A DNA stretch of 64,000 nt from DATATB01 sp036268995 (lineage in GTDB: Bacteria; Planctomycetota; Planctomycetia; Pirellulales; PNKZ01), in NCBI GenBank assembly GCA_036268995.1, contig DATATB010000114.1:37558-101557 (forward strand), in the 5' to 3' direction. Shown piece by piece: positions 12,901-24,900 of the stretch (its first letter is position 1; the number at the start of each line of letters is the position of its first letter). Under the pieces are notes generated by a model, which searched no databases, had not been told where the DNA came from, and saw nothing but the letters and a program-made list of their open reading frames with translations. A program made the translations under genes and the position numbers.

Positions 12901-15900
12901 CACCCGTGACGAACAGGTTGCCGTGCGAGTCGAACGCGAGCCGCAAGGCGCCGCCAGAAGGCGTCAGCGTGCTGCTGGGCGTCGTGCTGCCGGAGTTAAA
13001 TACGCTCACCGTCTGGTTGCCGCCGTTGCCAACGTAAAGCTTGCCGCCGGAGAACGCCATGGAGGTCGGGTCTTGCACACCCGTGAGCGTCTTCATGGCC
13101 GTCGTGCTGCCCGGGCTGAAGACGCTGATCGTGTTGGCCTTCGCGTTGGCAACGTAGATGTTGCCGCTTGAGTCGAAAGCGATGGCCGTGGGTCCGCTCA
13201 ACCCGGTGAGCGTTGATGTCGGGCTCGTAGCGCCGGGATTGAACACGCTCACGGTGGTGCCGACTCCACCGAGGCCGTAATTACCGACGTAGAGATTGCC
13301 GCTGCCGTCAAAAGCCATCCACTCCGGATTGCCCAGCCCCGTGAGGGTGTTGCTGGGAGTCGTGCTCAGCCCAGTGCCGCTATTGACTGTGATCGCGCTG
13401 GGGCTGGCAATGCCCGAGAAGGCGATGGTATAGATCGTCGTGGTCGCGCCGCCAACCGTCGCACTTCCTCCGGCAGTGGAAACGGTAACGCTGCCACTGG
13501 ATCCGTTGATTGCACTGAGTGCATTGAGCGCGGATTGCACCTGGGCTGCGGTCGCGTTGAAGGCGAGCACGGTAGTCGTGTTGCCGCCGTAACTGAGCGA
13601 GAATTGGCCGGCGCTAGCCGTGATTTCGATAGCCTGCGTCGCGTTACCGCTGGCGGCGCTGGTGCGGGTAATCGTGGGCAGCGAGCTGACGGCGGTCGTG
13701 TTGACCGCGATCGGATTGACGTTCACGCCGGCCATCGCGCCGACGAACTCGATCGTGTAAACCGTCGCGCCGCTGACCGTCGTGCCGTACACGACCGCGT
13801 TGCCGGGGCCAATCGACGACAGCGCGGTCAGCGCATCTTGCACATCGCCGGCGCCGCCGCTGGAATTGGCCGGCGCGCCGACCGCGATCGGGGCGGTCGT
13901 CTGGCCATTGTAGGTGAGCGTGAACTGCTGGCCGGAGGAGACCGTCAGCGTTTGCACGGCGTTGTCGCCGGGATTGGCCACGGCCACCGCCGCGGTGCCG
14001 CCGCTCGCGGTCAGTCCGGTCGCACTGAGCGTCAGTGCCGGCACGTTGGCGCCGGCCAGGCTGCCGCCGAAGGTGATCGTGTAGATGTTGGTGAGCGTGG
14101 TGCTGCCGGTGCTGGCGAGAGTGACAGTGACATTGGCCCCGGGGACGCTCTGGGCGAGCATCGTGGTCAGCGCGCTCTGCACCGTCGCCGCCGAAGCGTT
14201 GTACGCGATCGACGTCGGCGTAACACCGTTGTAACTCAGGCTGAACGTGCCGCCGCTGGAAATCACCGTCACGTTTTGCACCGTGCTGGCCGGCGAGGAA
14301 CTCGAAGTCAAGGTATCCAATTGGCCGGTGCTGTTGATCGTCACGGCGGCCGTATCGAGGATTTGCTCAGAGCTGGCCAAATCGAGCGTGGCGGCGCCGG
14401 AAATGTTGTCGCCCACGACGACCGGGCCTTGCAGCGCATTGGCCGCCGTCTTGGCCAGCACCAGCGTGCCTTCATTGATCGTCGTTTGACCGGTGTAGCT
14501 GTTGGCCGCGGGACCGGCGAAGACCAGCGTGCCGGCACCGACCTTATCCAGGCCGTCGAGAAGGATGGTTTGCTGGATCCCGCCATCCAGCGTCAACTGG
14601 CCGGCGTCAGTACCCACCGTGGTGAAAATGTTGACGGCCGCCGGGGCCAGGGTAAACGTCGTGGTGCCGTTGCCCCAGGTGGTCGTGCCGCTGACATTGC
14701 GCAGCGCGCCGAGCCCTTGGCCCACGCCGGTGTAGTTGCCTGCGAAGCCCATGCCGCCAGAGATGGTCAGCGGCTCGTCGCCGATCGTCAGATTGCCCAC
14801 CAGGTCCAGTTCTGCGCCGTTGGCCACCGTGGTGCCCTGTTCGCCGGGCAGTAAGGTGGCGACCGTCGCCGTCCCCCCGGTGCTGATACCCGAGGTCGTG
14901 ATTGCGGGTATGGCGGCGCTGGCCAGCGAACCGCCGAAAATAATGTAGATAGTCTCGGCCGTGGCACTGGTCGGGACGATGTCCACCGTGACGTTGCCGC
15001 CGAGGCCGCCGATGCTCGCAAACGTGCTGGCATTCAGTTCGGAGGCAATCGTCGCGGCGGTATCGGTGAAGTTTACTGTCTGGCTCGAGCCGTTGAAATT
15101 CAGCGTGAAGGACGTGGCGGTGGCCGTCACCGCAATCGTCTGGATGGCATTCTGCCCGGCCGCGCCCAGGCCGTTGCTGCTGGCGACTTCGAGCACCCCG
15201 GTGGTGTCGGTGACCAGGCCGGTAAACGAGTTGTTGCCGGCGAGTACCAGCGTGCCATTGCTGGCCTTGGCGATGCCGTGGTTGAAGCTGCTCTCGCTCA
15301 TGTTGCCGGCCAGCGTGACGACGGTTTCCGGATCGTCGACCGTGATGGTGGTCGTGGCGGCTTGCAGCGCCTCGGGCGCGGCGGTCGTGAGCGTCAGCGC
15401 GTTGACGCCGCCAAAATCGCGGCGGCCGCCGAGGGTCAATGCCGTGCCATTCATGATGAACGGGTTGGTCAGCGTGATCGAGCTGCTGCCGGTGCTGTCG
15501 GCCCACAGCACCCCCGATGTCAGGGTCAGCACGCTGGTGCCCAAAGCCGTGTTGCTGCCTACGTCCAGGATGCCGCCATTGAGGATCGTGCCGCCGCCGG
15601 TGCCGGCCGTGGCCGCTGCCAGGGAAATCGTCCCGGTGCCGGTTTCGGCCTTCGACTGCGCCAAGGTGACGGTGACCGGCTCATCGGCGAAATCGCCGGT
15701 AAAGGTCAGCGAAAACACGCCGGCCGTGGCGGTCGTGCCGACCACGATGTCGTTGGCGTTGAAGAACCCGGAGAAGGGTGCAGCCATGCCGGCCGCGTTG
15801 ATGTTGGCCTGTAGTGTGGCCGCCGACATGCCGCTGGAGTAGGCGAAGGGATTGGTCGGGTTGCCATCGATCGTCAAGATGAGCGAGGCGCCGGTGACCG

Positions 15901-18900
15901 TCGTGGGAATCGTCAAATTGTTCTGCTGGTTGACGCCGCCGCCCGCGCCGTAGGTGTTGCCCGAGTTGCTCAACAGCAGGCCGCCGGCGCCGGCCTTGCT
16001 GATGCCGCCGTCGCTGACCACGCCCGTGATTTCCAGGTCGTCGTTCTCGACGCCGTCGGCGACGGTGATCGTCCGCAGCAGCCCGCCCAAATCGAGATTG
16101 GCGCTAATCACGGCCTGCGCGCCGACGTTGTACGCAATGTTGCCAAACAGTTCAACCGTGCCGCCGATAAGGGCCGAGCCGGCGGCCGACTGGCCCTTCA
16201 GCGGCTGGACGTTGGCGGCGGTAATCGTGCCGCTGAACACCACCGTGTAAACCGTGCTGTCCAGGTTGGCGGTCACGGTGGCGTTGCTGGCGCCGACCGA
16301 CGACAGCGCCTGCAACGCGGCCTGCACCTGGGCGGCCGTCGCGCCCACAGTGAGCGGGGTAGTCGTCTGGCCGGCGTAGCTTAGCGTGAAGGTGCTGACG
16401 GCGGCACTGACAGTCACCAATTGCGTCAGCGTGGTGCCGCCGGCCACGGGCAGGCTGCCGCCCAACAGGCCGATGCCTGTGACCGTCAGCGGCTGCATGT
16501 TGCCGGCGTTAATCGTGCCGCCGAACAACACGGTGAATGCATTGCCGGCCGCGTTCACGGCCACGGTAGCGTTGCCGGTGCCGATCGACGACAGCGCCTG
16601 CAAGGCGGCTTGCACCTGCCCGGCCGTCGAGTTGTAAGCCAACTGGCCGGTCGTCTGGCCGCCATAGGACAGCGTGAACGAGCCGGCGGTGGCGCTGATG
16701 TTGACGGTCTGCGTCAGCGCGTTATCGCCGGTCACGCTGCCCCCGTCCATCGTCAGGGAGCCGATCGCGACCTGCTGGCCGTTGAGATCGAGCGTGCCGT
16801 TGAGGTTGACGGTCACGGCGGACCCGGTGCCGATTTGGGCAGTACCGGCGCCCGTTACGACTTGCACCACGGCGGTCGTGCCGGGCACGTTGTTGCCGAT
16901 GACCAGGGTGCCGTTGAGCGCGTTGACGTTGGCCTTGTCCAGCAGCAAGGTGCCGGAGTCGACGGTGGTCGTGGTAGTGCTATTGTTCGTAGTGCCGGTG
17001 CCGCCGTATTCCAGCGTGCCGCCGCCGACCAGCGTCATGCCGCTGCTGACGGTGCCGCCGACGTTGAACAGGGAGTTGGTGAGCACGTTCACCAGCGGTG
17101 TCTGGCCCCAGGTGACGTTGCCGCCCCAGGTGGTCGAGCCGGTATTTACGACCAGCGCCGCGAGCGGGACGTAGAGCGTCCCCACGTTCGCGGCGGGATC
17201 AACCGAGAGTGCTTCGTTGCTGCTCGTGCTCAGCGTGCCGTCCAGTTGTAACTGCGCGCCCAGGGCCACGGTCGTGGTCGCGGCGGCCGCCTGCGCCCCG
17301 AAGGCCGTGGCGGTTTGCACGTCGACCACGCCGCCGGTGATCGCCATGCTGCCCGTGAAGGCCGTGGCGGCGACCGTGGGTGTGGCGAAGGTCACCTCGG
17401 GAGTGCCGAGATTGGTGCCGGCCACGCTGGCCAGGGTCAGGCCGGCCTTGCCGGTGATCACGCTGTTGAACGTCACCGTGCCGGCGTTAAAGACCACACC
17501 GGCATTGCCGGCGAAATCGAGCGCGCCCAGGCTGATGGCGTTCCCGGTGCCGTCGTTGATGAAATCGGACGTCGTGACGATGCCGCTGCCGCTGAGCGAG
17601 ATGCCGTTGCCCAGGATCGTGATCGAGGTGAGGGTCAAGGTGCCCGTCAACGTCTGGCTGGCAGTGACCACCACGTTGGCGTTCGCCGGCGCCGCGGACA
17701 GCGGATGCGTGGCGTCTGCAAGGTAATAGGCGCTGCCGTCGGCCGAGGACACGCCGAACAAGTTCGTAAAGTTGGTGCCGCCGACCTCGAGGTCATTTAC
17801 CTGGCCGGCCAGGTTGACGATCGTGGCCCAGGGCAGGACGGGCGTGATTAAGCCGAAGCCCGCGTCGATCAGTTGGTAGTTGCCGGTAGCGCCGACATTG
17901 ATGGGCGTGACCCCGCTATCGGTTGAAATGCCGGTGACGAAGGTGACCGTGCCGCCGATGGCCGCCTGCGTCAGGTTGTTCATGTCCAGGATCAACGGTT
18001 CGCCGTTGTAGAACGATTCGAACACGCTTTGGATATTGCCGCTCAAATTGACGTTGGGCAACGTATCGGGACCGGCGCTGGCGTTGGTGGTGCTGGTCGA
18101 AGCGCCTTCGTAAATGAACGTGCCGCCGGCGAGATTCAGGACGCTGCTGCCGGTAAAGCGCGAGGAAACGTCGTCGTTGTTGGCGGAAGTCAACACTTGC
18201 GTCAACTCGGCGTTGCTCACGCTCGAGCTGATACCCGTGTAGGGCGTATTGTTGTTGTCGGCCACGAGCGTGCCGCCGGTATTGATGGTGAGCGTTCCGC
18301 CCATGACGGTGGCGCCGACCAGGTCGACGATGCCGGCGTTGATGTTGTACGAGCCGCTGAAATTGCCGTCGCTGGCGCTGCCGAGCCAGACGGTGCCGCC
18401 GAGTCCCGGCGAGGTGGTGCCCAGCGTCTGGGTGATCGCGGAGCTTCCGCCCAACCCGGCCGAGATCAACAGTTCGGCGTTGGTGGATGGAATGAGCGGA
18501 ACGTTGATCGTCCAAGTGCTGGCGGTGCCCGACGGAGTGAACGCGCTGGGCGTTGCGCTCGAACCCTCGACATAGACCGGCTGGGCGTTGCCGTCGGTGG
18601 CGCCGAAGGGGGTGACCGTAAGGTTCGTGAACAGCAAGTTGCCGCTCGCGCCCAGGTTCATCTGTGCGCTTTCGGTCTCGCCCATATTGAGCGTCAGAAT
18701 GCCGATGTTATCGATCAACTGATTGCTGACCCCGTTGCCGTTGGTCATGTCGAACAAGCCGGAGGTGCCGACGACGACGGTCGGGGAATACGTGCCCGTC
18801 CCGTCGGCCCCGCCTAACTGGTAGCTGGGGGCGCCGCTGGTGCTGTAGCGCAAGATGTCGGCGCCCGGCAGGCCGCCGCCATCTCCCACGGTGATCGTGG

Positions 18901-21900
18901 CCGGGGACGGCGGGGCGGCCGTGACCGACCCGCCCAGGGCAAAGCCGCCCTGACTGTCCAGGAGGATTTCGCCCTGTTCGACGTTCGTGGCGCCGGTGAA
19001 AGTGTTGGCGATTCCGCCGGCGATGGTGAGTGTGCCATAGCCCACCTTGTTGATGCCGCCGACGCCGCTGATGATTTGCGCCGCGGTACCCCCGGCCAGG
19101 ACGAGGTTGTCGACGTCGGTGATCGGGTTGGCCGGGTTCAGCGAGCCGGCATCGACGCCGATCGTGGCACCGGCAACCAGCGCTAACGCGCCGTTAAGCG
19201 TCAGCGTATCGGTCGAAGAAGGGTTGTTGTCCCGCATCCGCAACGCGCCGACGGGCACGCCGTTGAACCCGGAACCGCCGACCGAAAAGTTGTAGGCCTG
19301 GACGATCGAATTGCTGGGAATGTTCAGGTCGAGTTCGGCATTGGCGCTGACCGTGACCGTCGCCGGCGTGGTGCCGTTGGCGCCAAAGGCACTGCCGTTG
19401 GTCATCATCAGGATGCCGGCCGAAACGGTGGTATTGAAGTAGTTCGAACTGACGGCGTTCATCGTTAGCACGCCGGTGCCGGTCTTGGTCAGCGTTTGCC
19501 CCGTCGTGGCCTGGGGCGCAAATGGGGCGGCCAAGATGACCGGCGCGTTGAAGTTCGCCGAGATCGTGAAGGCCGCCGTCGAGGTATTGGCGAAGGTCAC
19601 GCCGGGAACGAGCGTTTGTCCGGCCGTTCCCAGCGTCAGCCCGCCGCTGTCGAGGTTCGTCAGCGTAAAGGCGCCGGCGGTCAGCGTGGTGCTAAAGGTC
19701 AGCGGGTTGAACCCGCCGACCGTGGAGCTGCCCGCGAGTGTGATGTTGTTGGCGACCACCGCCGAGGCTACCGTCGCGTTCGCTCCGCCAGAGCCGACGG
19801 CCGTAAACGTGCCCGGGCTGGTCTGGCTTAGCGCGCCGATCAGCGAGATGGCGTAAGTCGTGGCCCCGTTGAAATTCGAAGCGGTGACCGACACGTTGCC
19901 GGCGCCGATCGACGACAGGGCTGCCAGCGCCGCCTGCACCGCGCTGGCCGAAGCATTGTAGCTTAGCGACGTCGTGGTCTTGCCGTTGTAGGTGATTTTG
20001 AAGGTGGCAGCCCCGCCGCCGATGACGGTGACCGTTTCGGTATAGTCGGAGCGCAGCGTGCCGCCGGCCAAAGTGATCACGTTGCCGGTGTTCGAGGTGC
20101 CCGCCGGGCCCAGCGCGCCGCCGGTGCCCACGGCCAGCGTGCCGGCCGTTACGGTAACCGCGCCGGTGAGGTTCGTATTGTCGTTGGTCAGCTCGACCGT
20201 GCCGGTGCCGAGCTTGTTGATCACGGCAGTGACTTGCGAGGGGAACGAGACCGGTGTGGAGATCACCAGGTCGTCCGCGGTGTGCCCGGTGGTGGTCGAG
20301 AGCGTGGTGATGTTCACCGTAATGTTGCGGGTGGCCGGCGTGCTGGAACCATCGAACACCAACTGGCCGGTGCCGATCGTGCCTGACACGTCGCCGTTGG
20401 TGATCGTGGCCGAGGGCGAACCGACCGAAAACGTCTGGGCGACGAGGGTGGTGGTGCCGAGTTCCATCGAGCTGACGACGATGCTGCCGGTGTTGTTGGT
20501 GCCGTTGCCCATCGTCAGCGTGCCCGTCGTGCCGAGCGAAACCTCCGCGCTTGCGCTGGTTCCGGTCTCCAAGGTCAGCGCGGTGGTCCCGACCAGCAGT
20601 TGGTTGTTGTTGTTCAGCGAGAGCAAGCCGGTGGTGGCGACCGTCACGGCGTCGTTGGGATCGATTTCGTTGGTGCCGTTGAGGATCACCTGGTCCGAGC
20701 CGGCGCCGCCCACGTCGTTGCCGATCACCAGCGAACCACCGCTGGCCAGCGCGTCGGAGTTGCCGCTGACGCCGAGGCCCTTGTTCAGGATCAGCACGCC
20801 TTCGCTGACCGTCGTGGTGCCGGTGTAGGTGTTGGGCGCCGTATCGCCCGATCCGCCGCCGAGGATGAGCGCGCCTGGCAGCAGCTTCGTGATTCCGAGC
20901 CCGCTGCCGCTGATCACGCCGGCCAGCGTCAATTGTCCGCCGGCATCGGTGCCGATGATGGACGTGGCCGCCAGCGCGATGTTGGCGTCCCAAGACGACA
21001 CCGAGCCGGCGTATTCCCGCAGCGCGCCACTGTTGACCAGACCGTTGCCGGCCAGCGACAGCGTGCCTTCGACGACGCGGGCTCCCTGCAATTGCAAGGC
21101 GGCGCCGGAGGCGACCGTGGTGCCTCCCGCCGTGCCGCCCAGCGCGGTGCTGTTGTAGCTGTACAACAGCGAGTTGGGGTTCAGCGTCAGCGTCGTGGCG
21201 GCCAGCGTGGAGTTAGTGAAGGTGATCGTGTAGGTCGTGCCGGTTTTGGTGACGGTCACGGGGTTCAGGCTCAGACCCGTGAGCGCATTCAGGGCAGCCG
21301 CCACTGTGGCCGCGGTCGCATTGTATGCGATTGCCGTGGTCGTCGTGGTGCCGATCGTGCCGTAACCCAGCGTGAAGGTGCCGCCGGTGGCATTGATCGT
21401 GACCAACTGCTGCGTCGTGCTGATATTGATCGGCCCGGCAGCCGGCGTGACCGCTGCATTGGAAAGCGTAACCAAGATCGGCGTCTGGGCGGTGGCCAGC
21501 GATCCGATAAAGCTGACGATGTAGACGTTGCCGCTGCCCGTGACCTGCACGTTGCTGCCGACACTGCCCAGGGCCTGGAGCGCCGTCAGCACCGTGCTGG
21601 CCGAGGCTCCATCTTGCAACGGAGCGGTGGTCTGCCCGTCGAATGCCAGGGTAAACGTGCCGGCACTGGCGTTGACCGTCAGCACTTGCAGAATGCCGCC
21701 GGTCGGAGCGCCCACCGCGGCATTGGCGCCGCCGGTATTGGTGACCGTGAGCGGGCTGGCCGCCGTGGCGGTCACGCCGAGGAGGAACGTGACCGTGTAA
21801 GTGCCGCCGGTGCCCGTGACGACGACGTTGGTGCCGATGCTGGTCAACTGCTCGAGTGCTCCCTGCACCTGCGCGGCCGTCGCATTGAAATTCAGCGACG

Positions 21901-24900
21901 CAGTGGTCTGGCCGTTGAACGTGAGAGTGTACGTGCCGGTCGCGCCGCTGACGTTGAGCGACTGCTGGCTCGTCCCGATTTGAACCAGGGAATTGCTCAG
22001 GCTGGCGGTGAGCAGCAATTCCTGCGTGGTGGTGGAATTGAAACTGACGAGGTAGCCATTGGTGCCGTTGGCGGTAACCGTGACGCCGCCCAACGCCGCG
22101 ATCGAAGCCAGCCCATTGAGCGCCGTCGCCACGGTGGAGGCTGAACTGCCGCTGGCCAGCATGCCCGTGGTCTGGCCCGCGAAGCCCAAGATGAAGAAGC
22201 CGCTGGGCGCGGTGATCGTCACCACCTGCTGGTCGTAGCTGACGGATTGGTTGTTGCTGACCGGGGTGACCGTGGTGGTCGAGACGTTGATCTCGCCGGC
22301 GCTGATCGTCGTCGTGCCGCTAAAGGTGCTGTTGCCGGTCGGATCGAGCACCAGGCGGCCGTTGCCGGCCTTGGTGAGGGCGCCCGCGAACGACGAGCCG
22401 TCGACGATCGGCGCGTTGATGATCACGTCGGAAGTGATCGGCGTGTCGGCCAGCGTAAAGGTGCGGGTCACCGTCGCGGTGGCCGTTGGGATGTTGAGCG
22501 CCAGGCTGCCCGAGGCCCCGCTCGATAGCCCGCCGATGACGGCGCTGGGTGAGGTGGCCGTGGCGCCGGTGCTGAGCACGCTTTCGGTAAAGTTGCCGTT
22601 GAGCTGCAAGATGGTGCCGGCGCCCAAGCCGATCTGCGCACTGGACACCGGGCCGTCGACCATGGTCAGGGCGCCGATGGTTTCTGAGTCGTTCCAGCCG
22701 CCGACGGTGATCACCGTGGCCGTCACGCTGGTGGTGCTGGTGGTCATGACGGCCAGGTTCTTGGCGGCCAGGGTGCCGACAAACGTGACCGTATACTCAC
22801 CGGGGGCGCCGCCAACGATCACGTTGTTCCCGATGCTCGACAAGGCTTGCAGCGCGGTCTGCACCTGGGCTGGCGTGGCGTTGTAGGGGATGTTGACCGT
22901 CGTGGAGCCGCCGTAGCTCAAGGTGAAGACGCTGCTGGCCAGGCCGACGTTGATCAGCTGGGTCTCGTTGGTGACCAGCGTGGAGTTTGCCACGCCGGTG
23001 AATTCGGTGGTTACCGTGGGCGTGGCCCCGCTGCTACCGGTCGCGGTCAGCAGGAGGCTCGTTGTGCTCAAGCCGTTGAAGAACTCGACCGCATATTGAC
23101 CGGCCTCGCCGCTGACCAGCACGTCGCCATTGGGAATGCTGGAAAGTGCGGCCAGCGCCGCTTGCACCATGGCGGGCGTGGCATTGTACGGCAAGCTGGC
23201 GGTGGTCTGGCCGCCGAAGGTGAGGGTAAAGGTGCCGAAGGTGGGGGCGATCGCCACGGTGGTGCCCCCGTTGCCCACCGTCGTCATCAGCGGCTCAGGC
23301 TGATTCGCCAGCGCGGCCGTGCCCTGGAAAACCACTTGGAACGAGCCGTTGGAGCCGGTGACGAGGGCATTGCCGGAACCGACCGAACTCAGGGCCTGCA
23401 AATCCGTCTGAATGGTCGCGGCGGTGGCGTTGTAGGCAATGGCTGCAGTCGTCTGGCCGTTGTAGGTGAGCGTGTAGTTGGCATTAGCGGGCAGCCCCAC
23501 CGCGGCCGAAATGCCCCCCGAGTTCGTTACCGTCATCAGCGGCGGCGGCTGGCCGGTGGAGGCGGCCGTGCCCGTGAAGATCACGACGTAGGAAGTGGAC
23601 GAGCCGCTGACGCCGGCATTGCCCGGGCCGACCGACGAGAGCGCTTGCAAATCGGCCTGGATCGTCGAAATCGGGGCATTGTAGGCGATGGGCACCGTTG
23701 TGCTGCCGTTGTACGTGAGCGTATACGTGCCGGTCGTGGTGCCGCCGACGGTCACTGCCTGGCCGTTCTGCGTGATGTTCAGCGTCTGGCCGTCGTTGAC
23801 GACGCTGACGACCTGGGTAGTATTCGTCGGCCCACTGGTGATGCTGGGCATTACGTCGAACGCGCCGGTGGCGTTGATGGTCACGATGGCCGTTTGGGAC
23901 AACTGCTCAGGGCTTTCGACCAGCACGGTGTCGGTGCCCGGCCCGGCGTTATCGCCAATGGTCAACGCGCCGCTCAAAGCCGGCACGCCCGCGGGCTTGT
24001 CGAGCACGAGCGTGCCTTCGTTGACGGTCGTGGTGCCGAAGATGGCATTGCCCAGCGAGCCGCCGAACACCAACGTGCCTAGGCCGACCTTGGTCAGGTT
24101 GTTGGCGATGATGGCGGTGCCCGTGCCGGCCAGGCCGGTGTTGGCCGTCGTCACGATGGGCCCGTCGATCTCCAGCGTGGTGCCGGCCAAGACGCCGATG
24201 TTATCGGTGACGGCGCCGGTCGTGGTGCTGCGCAGGTCGACCAGGCTTTCGACGAAGTTGTTGCCCGAAACGTTCAGCAGCGCACCCGTGTTGGCGATGC
24301 CCGTGCCGACGAAGCTCAAGTGCCGGCCGATGGTCACGCCGCCGGACAGATCGAGCGCGGCATTGTTGGCGACCAGTACGCCGATGCCGCCGGCCGACAC
24401 GCGACCGGTCAGGGCCGCCGGCGCGAAGGCCGCCACGCCGCCGGTCAGCGTCGAGGCCACGGTGAACATGGGCAGCGCCTCGCCGGCCAGGTTCCCTTGG
24501 CTGAAATCGAAGGTGAAAACCGTGGGATTGTTCGGAGTATTTCCGGTCACCACGACCGAGCCGTCGATCGTGGCCAAGGCGTTGAGCGCCGCCGAGATCT
24601 GGGCCGCCGTGGAGCTGAAGCTCAAGGCGGGTGTCGTCGCGCCATTGAAGCTCAGGGTAAAGGTGCCGCCGGTAACGTTCAGCAGCGTGAGCGTCTGAAC
24701 TTCGCTCGACAATGCACCGCCCAAGGCGTTGTTGTTTTGAGCGCTGATTGCGCCTTGGTCGATGTAGAGCGAGCCGCTGAAGTTCGAGTTGTTGCCCGAA
24801 AGTACGAGCGTGCCGCCCCGCTCTTTGCGGATGGTATCGGTGCCGCTGATCTCCGCGCTAATGGTCAGGTTGGGGCTGGCCGTGGGCACGAACAACTGCG

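Larger units (their letters stand above)
4150..24750 (-). repeat. About 29 dispersed copies of an ~85-residue beta-rich module
   Basis: Consensus parts: a lead strand like QTVTVTATGGTFTLTYNGQT, then a short helix-like stretch like YNATAAQVQAALQALSSIG, then YTVTFGGTLAG and a closing LTAT strand. I counted about 29 copies by reading, single or in runs of two to four, between roughly 24.7 kb and 4.2 kb. I do not recognise a named domain family for it. Copies sit inside other repeats rather than simply following them. Confidence 0.7.
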
